64,000 nt of DNA from Acanthornis magna (lineage: Eukaryota; Chordata; Aves; Passeriformes; Acanthizidae): NCBI GenBank assembly GCA_036785705.1, contig JAWUZG010000175.1, positions 310,001 to 374,000 on the forward strand, read 5' to 3'. The translations under genes and the position numbers were made by a program. The notes beneath the pieces are model-generated. The model saw only the letters and a program-made list of their open reading frames with translations. It did no database searches and was not told where the DNA came from. Shown here in pieces: positions 1 through 11,700 of this stretch. Positions within the stretch are counted from its first letter, which is position 1. Every line of letters begins with the position of its first letter.

Positions 1-329
1 ATAGATTAAGTTTATAATTACAATTTCAAAGTTTACAGTTGTTGTTTTTTGATCTCTTTATAGAGGGTTGGTAAAAAAGAGACTGAAATGAATCCCGCAT
101 GAGGAAAGCAAAAAGGAAATACTGGTGAACTTATATAAAATAGGTATATAAATACTTATCTGCTCTCCTCCTGCTATTACAGAGAAGAGCAGATAAGCTG
201 TATAGCTAAGACTGCAATTTTCTAGCCTGCAAACAGCCCAGCATTATCACTATGCACACTCTTTCACCTCGCACCTGTACACTATGTACAACTCTTTCAG
301 TTTTCAAGGAACAATTTAATGCCCTTCAT
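1..329. other. Unannotated AT-rich DNA
   Basis: No open frame, repeat family or RNA gene was recognised. A short imperfect inverted pair (GCTCTCCTCC near 161 and AGAAGAGCAG near 183) is the only visible structure and may be chance. CR1 similarity begins at about 330. Confidence 0.6.
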
Positions 330-555
330 CTGGAGCTTTAGACTGGACTGTAGGAAGCATTTTTTAACTGAAAGGGGGGTCAAACACTGGAACAGCCTTT
401 CCTAGAGAGGTAGTGAGGTCCCAAGCCTGTCAGGGTTTAAGAGGCATTTTGACAAGGCCCTTACGTACAAGCTTTGACTTGGTTGGTCCTTGGTCAGGTG
501 GGTGGACTAGGTGATTATTGCACTTCAACTGAAATAATCTATTTTATTCTGTTCT
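330..555 (+). mobile_element. CR1 LINE fragment, 3' end, 5'-truncated
   Basis: The stretch follows the 3' terminal part of avian CR1 retrotransposons. It has a region like 'TTTAGACTGGA..GTAGGAAGCATTTTTT', then 'CAAACACTGGAACAG', 'CCTAGAGAGGTAGT', 'AAGCCTGTCAGGGTTTAAGAGGCATTTTGACAA', 'TGGACTAGGTGATTATTG' and a terminal 'CAACTGAAATAATCTATT' that runs into ATTCT repeats. CR1 copies are normally severely 5'-truncated, as here, and only the last 200 or so bases remain. It encodes no intact protein. The subfamily is inferred from the ATTCT-type tail and cannot be fixed by eye. Confidence 0.88.
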
Positions 556-665
556 ATTCTATTCTATTCTATTCTATTCTATTCTATTCTATTCTATTCT
601 ATTCTATTCTATTCTATTCTATTCTATTCTATCTATCCCATCCCATCCCATCCCATCCCATCTCT
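556..665 (+). repeat. (ATTCT)15 microsatellite followed by (ATCCC)5
   Basis: Fifteen uninterrupted ATTCT units occupy 556-630, preceded by two degenerate units (541-555). Five ATCCC units follow at 635-659. The array sits exactly at the 3' end of the CR1 fragment, so it most likely grew from the short terminal repeat of that element. An open frame across it only encodes a Phe-Tyr-Ser-Ile-Leu repeat and is not a gene. Pure arrays of this kind are usually length-polymorphic. Confidence 0.97.
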
Positions 666-3074
666 CCTCTAACAAGTAATAAGGAAGCAGGGTATCTAGC
701 TTAGATTCTAGCTCTTTTTAAAATTGTGTTAAAATTGTAGGGGGTCACAGCTGAGGAAATTCTGCCAATATCACACCAAAAACTTCCTGCTTCACAGTAT
801 GAAGCCTGGTACAGTGGAAATCCTATTAAGACAAATATTTACAGATAAAAATGATGTTGAATGAAAGTTTCAGTGTTCTCTTTTTCATCAGCAGTTACGC
901 AAATCACTTTCTGCTCTACCACAAATATTGATTTATATTAATCACAAAACCTTCATGACTTGCAGGCATGAAAGAAAATCAATACAGTAATGGTTGGTTT
1001 TCTGCTAGCCAGCACATTTGTGTGATAGAAGAGGGCACACAATGAAGCCCTGTGGTAAGTCTGTAGGCAAACGGATGAGAAATGTGAGAGCAAAAATGCT
1101 GGTAGTGAATGGGAAGTAAATCCTTTAACAGCCCTAACTCAAATATGCTCTGAATGCTGATTTTACTCCATCTCAGAAGCCTTTATTTAGAATTCAGCAT
1201 GGGAGAACAGCTCTAGGAACCACATTTCCACAAGGCATTTGGTACATCTCAGACTTATTATTCAGATGTTACTGACAGATCTCCTCTCATACTCTTCATA
1301 CGTAAAAATTGCCACAGTGAAGCTTAATTATTCAATAGTAACAGTGCATTTCATTCATACACACTTCTCTGTAAAACAGACACTGCTGTGTAACTCCATG
1401 ACCAATGTAACAATGTGCTCTTTAAAATAACACCTCCATGATCTCAAACATACCTGTGTCAGAAAAGTCAGCATACAGATGAATTACTACTTCTGTGTCA
1501 CTGGAACTGATATAACAGGATCTGTAGCATGAAAACCAAAGCACAGATGCCAGCTGAATCACACAGCTGATAGAACGAGACTAAAAGAGAGTAAAATACA
1601 TCCATCTGTCCTGACTGAGGTACTGACTTCTTAGACTACTCTGTCTCCTGAAATGCACAAGGCCAGTGCAGTCAACAGAGAGATTCTTGTTTATGTTTGC
1701 AATGAATTTTCACATAGACCTTTTTCTACTGAATTGTGCTTTACTGCTCACAAGCTGAACCTAGTTCTGCTTAAAAAAAATAGTACTATTAGTCTATGCA
1801 GTTCTGTAATGGAGTAGGAAATAAAGATTATAAAAAGTCACTGAATGCACTCTCTTAAAGTGTCCCAAAATTCCTTTTGCAGATAAGAAATTTTGGGGAA
1901 AGTCAGTTTTCTTTTTGTAGTGCACCAGGGAGGCAAAACTGCATGCCACAATCTTAATTACAGTTTTACATGCTTGGAAATGAGCTATGCTGTCAGTAGT
2001 TTGTAGCTACAGTAAATGAAAGCAGAATCTACTTTTTAGTGACAGAAGACAACATAAGAAAAGTATGAGTATGCATTAGTAGCACTTAAAAAGATTATGA
2101 TATGGCTGAAGATTTTTATAACATTAACTTCCAATATTAATGAATGCACATGAATTTCAGACATAACAATTTCTATTTAATTTACAAGGCTGTCAGTTTG
2201 TCTTTAAAGACAATTCAAAAGGGAAACAAAAATGACAATCACAAAAAAATACCTATTTAAATCTTTAAATCTAATCTGTGGAACCTGCTTCACAAATGAA
2301 CTCTTTGCAGTAATGCATTCCTGTCTTGATAAAATGTTGAGATTTGCAAGGAAATGAACAGATACTATTTTCTAATTCTCTCTAGAAACCCAGAAAAGAA
2401 CGGTTAGGTTCTATTGACCCTGTCTAAATGAAGCTGGAGGAACTGTCCAGAGCATATGAATATAATAGAAATATAAAAATATAATAAAAACTGTAAATTT
2501 GGAGGTGGTAGTCTTGACCAGGTTGGTTGATGTTCTTTCTACTGAGGTCTGCTTTTCTCCTGTGAAGTTACTGACTGTAATGCAGGTGAATAACAACCAA
2601 CAAGAAACTGGTAACAAAAGTGTAATGGATTATTGCATCAATGATTTCTGTGATTTCACTTAAGGTGATAATTTGCTACTAAATTCTGCTATTTAGAGGT
2701 TGAATTATCTCAAAATTGTATTGTAATTTAAACAATTGGTAAAAGTCCTAAAGTAGGAATGCTAGTATGGGCTTTAGAGGGGAAGAAAAAAGCAACAAGA
2801 AGGAAGATTTAACAAAATATTTGGAAATTTTAAAAATAATTCTACTCTGTAAGTGCAAAGAAGGTGAGTATGCATTTTATGGAATTCAGTAAGCGAAAAA
2901 ATTTATCTGCAACCATTATTTCTCCTTCTTTGTATACAGAACCCCTATATCATGTGAGAAATGACTGAAAAATATTTTACTAAAAACAAGACTGTGGTTG
3001 CACTGTTTTGAAACTCTTTCTGCTCCTTCTCAGAGAGAACATAGATAAGTTGCATTCTTTTACTTTCTTAATCT
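666..3074. other. Unannotated AT-rich DNA
   Basis: Frames are short (the longest is about 68 codons at 2411-2617 on the minus strand) and unlike any known protein. No repeat family was recognised. The sequence is typical neutral AT-rich intergenic or intronic DNA. Confidence 0.6.
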
Positions 3075-3275
3075 CTGTGTTTGGTATCAGGTGTTATTTG
3101 GCTGTGACCAATGGTTTTAGGAGGTGGATTTCTTTTCTGACCAATAGTTGCTAGAATATAAATGGTATAAAAACCCTTCTGGTAAATAAACTTTCCCTTT
3201 CGCCATCTTGACGTCGCCTGCCTGCCTTCTTCTCTCAGCCAGCTCCTGTAGCCTCGGGGAAAACTAAGCCACACA
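3075..3275 (+). mobile_element. Putative endogenous retrovirus LTR, solo or partial
   Basis: A compact promoter-like block holds two CCAAT boxes (3108-3112 and 3141-3145), a TATA box (TATAAAA, 3166-3172) and AATAAA (3185-3190). A GC-richer stretch beginning CGCCATCTTGAC follows, and the block closes on a CA-rich end (CCACACA, ending at 3275). A polyadenylation signal about 15 bases after the TATA box is the arrangement seen in short avian retroviral LTRs, where AATAAA lies just upstream of R. No gag, pol or env remnant lies beside it, so it is probably a solo LTR. The 5' boundary is uncertain and could reach TGTGG at 2993. A cellular promoter is the alternative, but no exon follows. Confidence 0.5.
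3166..3172 (+). promoter_or_regulatory. TATA box of the putative LTR
   Basis: TATAAAA, with CCAAT elements 21 and 54 bases upstream. It would direct rightward transcription starting near 3195-3205, just after the AATAAA at 3185-3190. Whether it is active is unknown. Confidence 0.45.
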
Positions 3276-5474
3276 AGACTAGTGTAATATCATGCAGCCT
3301 AAGGAAAAACTGTGGAGTTTTTATACATCAAAATGCTTTACAGAATGAAATGTTCTGGATTTTTTTTTTTTTTAATTTTGAAAATGTAAGTGTTTTCCTG
3401 GTACTTTCAATACAAACAAAAGTACTTTGGAACAAAAGCCTCAAAACATTTAATGCAAGCACTGGAATATATTTCCCTGAGTCCTTATGTAACGTTACTT
3501 TTCAAAAAAGTCAACTTCAGTGCAAAACCTGCAATCCTCAAGCCGTGGAGAACTGTGGGAGCTGTAGTTCCAGCGACTGTCACTTCACCTTCTCCGTCAC
3601 CTGCAAACTCTGTGGTCAGACTCAGCCTTTTGCCAAATTCAGAATATCTCTGCACACAGAGATCTGGGGGTCAGGCAGTACAGGAGGAGTGGAGAATGAG
3701 GGAAGAACGCACCCACACACAGCTCCCACGAGGCACCAGAGCAGCACACACCTGCCACACACACCTCAAAGTCACCTGAAATGAGACTCCGCAACTCAGC
3801 AAACTGTTTTCATTTTGTTTGATTCAAACTAAAGGTTTACTTTAGATTTCCATGGCAGAATATTTGCATCTGAAGGCACTGAGAGGGAGCTGAGGTTATT
3901 GGGTTTTATGACCAGAAGAGACATGAAACCAGAGACATGAATGAGGCTCTCCAGCAACTCACAGAATTCATCAGTCACGTGTTTCCTACCTTGCAAGAAC
4001 TTCAGCTCCACACAGCAGCAATATTCCCTCCTGGCTAAATTCTATGCCTATGTAATTATATCCAGTTCTGCTGCAGTTAATAAAGCGGCAGGAATTTACA
4101 GCAAGGGTTAGCACACCAATCTCAGCCACCTTCAGCCTTGGTATTAAGTACAGAATATCTCCATTTATCTCATTTGTTCCTGTCACAAACATCTTTAGAA
4201 GAGTTCTACCTATTGCATAAGAATTTATTTCCTCAAATTACTACATCACGCATCAGAGTAACTTCAACACTTATTTCCTTTCAACAATTCAGATAATTAT
4301 GTTTAAGGACTTAGAACAAACTTACATAAAGTCACTTTACTTTATTTATTATGTGACGGTTGCTGTATTACTCATGAGTAACCAGAGCCTGTCACATTGC
4401 AAAATTTCATGAATAATATGTCATATATTATGCATGCATGTATAGTTCAGCATTGTCAAATATAACCAAACAATTAATAAAACAAACGAAGAATGCATAA
4501 TTGAAGCGCTAAATCTCAGAACTCAGAATTGAAATTACTAACAGAGGATTACCCATCTGCCAGGAAAATATCCATTGTAAGCAATCCGAGTGCAGTCAAC
4601 CAATCTACAGTTTTTTTAAAAATTAAGTATTGCTATTAGAAACTGATTATACTTTTTAACAGCAATAAATCCCCATGAAATTAGTTATTGTTTACCATAG
4701 CTGTAGCATTAACCTTTTGAAGCAAATTTAGCAAATTGCTAGCTAATGCTAATGACCAATTTTGAAAGGGATTACTCCTTAATTATATAATATACAGTAG
4801 TAGTCATAAGATAGGATCATTTTGACGCCAGCTGCATCTTAACAGGAACAGTCTGAATTGGAACGAAGAACATTAATCCAAAATCAGTAGCTCATATAAT
4901 TAGAAGGAGCATGAGGACTACTCAGATGTGGTTTTTTTGTATGACCAGGAAAGAAGAAACACCTTTGGTTTACATTAGAATGATCATGCTCTTTTAAAAG
5001 AACAGCTAAAGCGTGAACAACTGCTCCCAAGGACCTACCTATTGTCAGACTTATGCAGTGTGCTTGCTCAATTGTTTGCTTCGCGTGACCTAACCACCAG
5101 GACACAAGGGAGCATGGGACAGCCTTATTTTCAAGGCAGACATTTATTATTTAGGAGACCCTGAGTTACAAAGCTTTTAGAAAGGACCACTAGCTTCTTT
5201 TCTTACAAAACCACCACCAACATAGCAAATAATCGCTTCAAAACCTGTTTATTCTATATAATATGTTACGAGCCACTGCAGCTATTAGTATTAAATGCAG
5301 ATTTCAGAATCTGATCAATATATGCAAGATCGTTTAATTAAATTGGTGTTAGTTTTATCTGTGGTTGAAATGGAATAAAATGGAAAATGATTGTCACAAT
5401 TCCATTGCCTCTTATTCCAAAGGAGCTGCTGGATGTGCTTTTGACCCCAACTCAGGCAGAGTTTCAGGGGGTTT
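3276..5474. other. Unannotated DNA with palindromic AP-1-like site
   Basis: No gene was recognised. A 144-codon frame at 3350-3784 starts in a poly-T tract, has a run of Cys codons and overlaps a second long frame; it looks like chance. At 3556-3570 the minus strand reads GAACTACAGCTCCCA, close to the ACTACAnnTCCCA promoter motif linked to ZNF143. At 4368-4381 there is a perfect 14-bp palindrome, TTACTCATGAGTAA, made of two overlapping TGAGTAA half-elements. Confidence 0.5.
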
Positions 5475-5528
5475 CAGAGGGTGAAATTGTAGCAAAGAAT
5501 TCAGGGGGTGAAATTGTAGCAAAGAATT
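5475..5528. repeat. 27-bp tandem duplication, two copies
   Basis: Units at 5475-5501 and 5502-5528 differ at one base (CAGAGGGTG versus CAGGGGGTG). A smaller 10-base direct repeat, GTTTCAGGGG / GTTTCAGAGG (5461-5480), leads into it. The near identity points to a recent slippage or duplication event. Confidence 0.95.
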
Positions 5529-5694
5529 CTTCTTACAAGAAGCAGGGATTTTCTAGCACCTCCAAGAACCAAGGAGCTCCTGCCACAACAGAAGTGCAAG
5601 AGCAATGGTTGTAGGCTGCTGCTGTGCCAACTCCGGCAACTGAAGCCATCTCCTCAACTCCAAATAAATTAAGCACTCTCCAGCATCTTCTGTA

Positions 5695-5750
5695 TATTCT
5701 ACCCCATGCAATTAGGTCAGGAAGATGACCTAATTGCAGGGCGTAGAATA
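5695..5750. repeat. Long hairpin: 25-bp arms, 6-nt loop
   Basis: Arms at 5695-5719 and 5726-5750 are inverted complements at 23 of 25 positions, including a perfect inner 13-bp match (TGCAATTAGGTCA / TGACCTAATTGCA), around the loop GGAAGA. The mismatches are C-C (5703/5742) and A-G (5706/5739). It could be the core of a small palindromic transposon relic, a microRNA-like precursor, or a chance mutation-driven palindrome. The flanks show no obvious further pairing. A 142-codon minus-strand frame (5533-5961) runs through it but resembles no protein I know. Confidence 0.9.
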
Positions 5751-8700
5751 AGTAGAAGCACAAAATGTCCACATTTATGCTTGTAGAAGCAGAGTCCCCC
5801 GAAATGGGGAAAAAATCAGATCTTTCAAGCAGAAAATGAGGATATTTAGCAAAATGCAGCAATGTTCTACAGCAAGTGCAACTCACAGCAGCCATTTCTG
5901 CCCATGGCTTTGTGACATTGGCAAGTGGTTGCCACGTCACTGCCAGCACAGTGGCCTCCATCTCTTCTCCCTTAGTACAGCTGAAGAGCTGGTTTTAGAG
6001 TATGGTAGGAGCTCACTCTCTCTCCTGCAGATAACCAAGTGCTCCCTAAAGCACAAGATCTAATATGGAGGCACAAGTGGTATTTACACCAGACCTCATT
6101 TCGGGCTCATTTAAGATTGCTCTGCAGTACAAATGACAAAGTATTTGTCATATATAAATTTGCTAAAATGAAATAAAGTAAATGGCACACAAATCTCATG
6201 TAATCCCCTGGTTAATCAAAACTGCTAAAGGGCTTAAAGACTTAAGGTATTACAGCTCCAACTTGAAAATCATCTTTTTTCATGTTTGTTACTTATTTTT
6301 GTGCATGGCTAAGATGAGTAAAATCTCGAACCAGAGGGATAACTACTCCCAAACACGCAGGCATTTGGATCCAGATCTGAACTTTGTGGTTGCCCTTGCC
6401 TCCCTACTGGCTGAAGCCCAAACCTCCATTACCAAGCACCCCAAACTGTGATACTGATGAGAACACATGTGGGAAACTTTGCTCTTACGCACATATAACT
6501 CCAAAGTTGTCATCACTTCCCTCTCCACAGCCTTGGCTGTGAATTTGAATGAAGCCCAGTGGTGCCGCAGTCCATTCTTCCCCCTCTTTATATTCATATT
6601 TTCTCCCCACTTTGAAATATATTTTCATACAATGCCAACTGGAAGCCCTCAAAGCTGGAATGCTTGCTGTCACTTAGACTATGCAAGGGAGGCAAATTTT
6701 ATTGGAAACATTCCTTCCTTTCCTTTTAATTTTTGCTGCTCCCATGCTGTTGTTGGCAGCTTTAGATCCATATCAGAAGAAAAGCATGTAAAATGCATGC
6801 AGTTAGGCAGTGGTCCTCTAAGGCACTTCATGTGCACAAATATCTGCAGCTGTGCACTGCTTCTGATCTGCAGGAGACTTCATATGGGCACTGAGATCAG
6901 CACACATCAAATCCCTGTTATTAAACACATGTGTCTTTAAAGCAATGAGCCTTAATTCCTGTTAAGAGAGTCCAATAATAAGAAGAAAAATAAATTATAT
7001 TCACCCCTAGCAGAAGGGAAATGACAATCGCATTCTCTCTGTTCAGGTCATACCAGCCCGGAAATGCAAGAACATAAAAGACTAATAAGGCTTATAGTGA
7101 GATGTCTTAAAAATCCTGAAGTACACTTAGCATTCAAATAATACTTACAGTTTTTTCCTTTCTATATATAGCCAGATGTCTGTTATGGCTTAACACTCTT
7201 GGTAGGCAGCAAGAACAGTCAGCTAAAAGCCAAAACTAAGTGTATTCACATTCCTACCTGATGTATATTTTTAACCATGAAGATGAGAAGCTGGGAACAA
7301 ATTAACAGGCAAGGTATTAATCTCAAAGCACATTTATATTGAGTTTAACTGTCTTACTGAAAGCAATCCTTATAAATTAAGGAGCACAGAGCATAACAAA
7401 GAAGAAGCTAAGTGATAATTAAGGAGTCGCTATATGCAAATGAGACTAGCTGACGCAAAAATCCACTTTGGCTTCATGCCCTGAAATCATATGCTGCAAA
7501 TGAAGTAAAAACAAGAAGGAGATTGATGGAAAAGCCAATGAATAGCAACACTTCCTTGCAATTATTATTTTTCTTTCTTATATATGAATTGAGATATAAC
7601 TCCATGCTGACCTTTGAAATACATACCTAAAAAGTACAGCATTTTAGCCCTGAGTTTAGGAAATGTAATGTAAGATAAGAGACTTAGGAAGGCATACAGC
7701 AATAATTCGCAGGAAATACTGCACTTCTGTCATGTAATTTTACAACCAACATAAATTCATATGGGTACATATTTCAGCTGGCTTCTAGAGAGCTACCCAT
7801 CAGTACAAATCCCCACCGAATGGAGCAGCCATACACCTCAAAAGATATTGGCATTAGTAGAACCATATCTTGCAGCCTTGCTCATGCAGAAATTCCTACC
7901 AACACCTTGAGAAATGTTACTGGTACAAAAAATTTAGGACACAACAGAAAAGCTGGCAATATGCTGAACAGAGGCCTCTTTCTTTTTCTAGACTCTGCTT
8001 GCCAGGTTACTGATAAAATCAAATCTTTATACATGGTTGTGTTTCTGCCCTGCTTTTGAGATTTGCACTCTATGTGCAAATCTATATTTGGGCCTTTATC
8101 CATGGCTGTGCACAAGGTGTTTCAGGACATCTCTCCAGCCTGAGCACAAGCCCTAGAGGATCCAGTGGTACTGATGGGCACAGCAACTCACAAAAGACTC
8201 ACAGCTATCATCTACAAGGAATATTCAATGATATGCATAGAACAGGTTGGTGATTCCTACCCTAGCACCCTTGTGTTTCTAGTGAATATATAGATCCAAC
8301 AGGACACACACCCTGGCAAAAGTTTAGATATTTCTGATTTTACTTACAGAAGGACAAAGTCTTGGTGGTTACATTTAGCAGGGAAATAAAAGAATTGCTG
8401 CTTTTTAAGTCTTTTAATACTGGATTTTTAAATAATTCATTCTACATGTATAATATGTAATTGAATTATCCTAGGCAACAATCAGCTGGAAAAGGCTGGA
8501 GATTTTTTAGGGTTATTTTTGCTTTACTTCCCAGTGTAGTATAATCTTAAATTGCAGATATGGGTATCTGACATTATACTATGCCAAGAAAAACCCTTCA
8601 CACTTCCATTTATTTTTTCTACTCAGCAGATGGCCATTTAGTGGATGCAAGCTTCTGCACTGAGGTGTATAAGAGCTGCTCTTATAACCTTTATCTTTGG

Positions 8701-11700
8701 AGTGAGGTAGGCTTGGTACCTTTTAGTTCCTTTCCTTCAGTGTGAGCCTGCCACTGAGATTTCTGTTTTCTTGTCCTTGCTGTGAAATTATGAGTCTTGG
8801 TTGTGTTTGTTTCAAAAATACTGCAATTGATAATATATACAAAGTTCTCCTTGCAAGGCAGTCCCTAACCAATTCACAGGTAATATAAGTCTCTTTCCTA
8901 AAGCTGATGTCAGGAATATTTTGTCACTTGAAGTGAGGCAGAAACAAGCTTCAAATTCACATTGATCACCCCCTCTCCAAAACACTGACATTTCAATTCC
9001 TATATCCCTCTGCTGCACAACTGATAGGCCTGGGCAATTAATTCTTGTTTTCCTGCATTCCCAATCTGCCCTTACCAGCTGTCCTTACACTGAAAACCAA
9101 CTCGTGTTTGCAACTGGATGCGTAAAATATGACTTAAAAAAACATACCAGTAACAGTGAAGATGTGAATATGAAAATACTAAATGCCAGACTGTTGTTGA
9201 CTTTGATATTTCATGTTTGATGAACAAACTGGGATTCCCAAGTTGAGGAAGTGGTAATTAGCATGGTGGCTGCCTCAAGTACACATCCATCCCTGTGAAC
9301 AGGATAGTCCTGATATCTGTTAAGAGGTAGTAATAGACTGCATTCTTTATCCTTCTAACACCTAAAGCCTTATTGTGAAGGTAACACACATGCAACTTGT
9401 GATAAACCTGCAAACCCCAAAGTCCTCTTAGTGGCATCAGCCCTGTTCATATCAAATGAGCATTTATTTTCCTTAAATCCAGAAATCATGTGATGACTCA
9501 TCAAGTATTGGCAAAGCTCTCTGCAGGCAATAAGAGAGTGGTGAGTAGAACAGAGACTTAGTGGATGTGTTGAAAATGCCACAAAGAACAATGTGTAACC
9601 AATGTTATTTGGCATATATGCCCATATTTTATAGTACAAGGTGTTAGTAGCTGTCTGTCAAGGAATAAAAATATAATGATAGTCATGATGTCTTGTACCA
9701 CTCCTCTACCTTCTCATAAAGCATAAATACTCAGCTTTTACCTCCATGTTTAACAATTGGTGATGTTACAGTAATATTTAGAACTTCTTTACCTTAAGCA
9801 GTAAAAATAACTTCACTGAGGAATTATGAATTCAACTTCAATGGCCAAATTAAGGATTTGGTTTCAGCTCAACATTTTCTTGGGACCTGCTTATTCAGTA
9901 ATTATATTCACAAAACAAAACAAAAACCCCCAGGACTTCTTAATTTTACTGAACTTTTACAGTTCCTCCCAGTCTTTCCTATGAGTTTTTTAATCAGTGG
10001 AGTCATTAAACTGAAGGAATTCTGCATTTGTCTGCACAGTAAAGATCGGATTGTGATCACATACTTCTTTTACTATGAATTTTTCAATCTTTAGACAAGG
10101 ACTAGGGAAAAAGGATAGAGCAGTTAAATAAGAAAGAAAAATAAGAAAAATATAAACCCAAGCATTTAGTCTTAATTCAGATTATTTTCTGATGTACCTT
10201 TTTATACAAAATTCATCATAATTCACTCTTTTTCCTTGGTCTTGCTGAAAAATATGTTACGAAAAATTGCGTCTGCCTTGTCTGAGAGAGCTGGTGCATA
10301 TTAAAAAAATCTATGGGTCAGTGAAAATGGAGTTTTATGATAGAACACATTAGTATACAAAATGTAATAAAATAAGAGGAAGCAAAACTTGCTACAAGCA
10401 AATTTCATCATTTCATACTGTGGTGCATCTGCATAAAACAGCAGCTGGAACTGCTCTGCAGCCTTTATAACCTTCTGTTCGTGGTTCTCAACACACGGAG
10501 TTACTGGCGTTGTATGTGCACAAACAGAAACTGCCACACCATTATCACACAGGAAAGCAAACACATTATTATTTTCTCCCTTTTCTCCCATCCCTAGCTA
10601 ATGTCTCATCATAACAACCTCATCAGCTATCACCGATAATCTGCCCTACCTCTTATCTTCATCTCAAATGCAACTCAAAAAATGACTCTAAGGTAATAAC
10701 CATGGCCAGCCTGGCTGTGAGCTGAAGGCAGACAGGGAACTGGGAAAAGCAGCACGTGCAAAAGGCTGACCTTCAAAACAGCCATTTGCAAAACGTATGT
10801 GCTGCCATAAAATAACATTAAGTAACCTTTCCTGTGCTGCTGCTCTCAGTTTCACACCGAGGCTGATCAACACTGCCCTGCAGCACCCACACACTCATGA
10901 AGGTTCCTGGTTTAAAGTCATTTAGCCTAATAATACCACTAGCTTGAAAATAGCCTAGTGTACCCCACAGAGGTGGCAACAAAGCAAAAGCCAAGCCAGG
11001 CCAGACAGCCCAAAGTGTCCCCCCCAGCAGATGACCCCACTGGCTGCCTGGGACAGGCACGACCCCCACCTGCAGAAACCCTCAAAGACAGAAGCACTTT
11101 CTGGGCCAACCAGCTAGACCGTACAAAATGAAGTTGATGTGGTGAATTCAGTGAATTTGGTACTTCTGTGAAAGGAGTCAGTTTTCCCTCCACCCTGCCC
11201 ATCTATAACTTTGTGGGGAAGAGATTTTGTTTTATAAGTTTTGTTTCATAAATAATGGCCTATGCCCATGAGACATCATGGGGCTCGCCATAACTGCCCT
11301 GGTGCCAAGGGATTCTTTTCCTAATATATACCTGAATATTAGACTGCGGGGCCCTGCATTCCCTCAACTTGCAGAAAACACTCAGCAATATTATCCAGAC
11401 CAAAGAAGCTTGGGTACACAGCACGGCTTCAGCTGGAACTCTACTCCATTCACCCACAGTGGGCTAACGACTGCAGCTCAGAGCATGAGGAGCACACAAT
11501 AAAAAAAGAGTTTGAAGACAACTTTTTTCCTCCACACCACTCATTTACTCTCCCTGGTGTTGCTCAGGCCTCACAGCTCCCCAGTTCACAGCAGGAACTT
11601 CAACCCAGTGTGTTATGACAGGCATATTCCAGTGGCTAAGGCAGCCCCACTGGCAGTCTTATTCACAAACTCCTTCCAGCATTTCAAAAATTAAAAATAA

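Noticed and set aside
474..704. Open frame encoding a Phe-Tyr-Ser-Ile-Leu repeat
   Set aside because: It is the translation of the (ATTCT)n microsatellite and the CR1 tail, not a protein.
3350..3784. 144-codon frame with many Cys (CKTCNPQAVENCGSC)
   Set aside because: It starts in a poly-T tract, overlaps another frame of similar length, and matches no zinc-binding family I know. There is no supporting splice or promoter context.
5533..5961. 142-codon minus-strand frame
   Set aside because: It reads straight through the palindromic hairpin and has no recognisable domain; likely chance.
6467..6940. 157-codon plus-strand frame
   Set aside because: Composition is irregular, a minus-strand frame overlaps it, and there is no domain, signal peptide or conserved motif.
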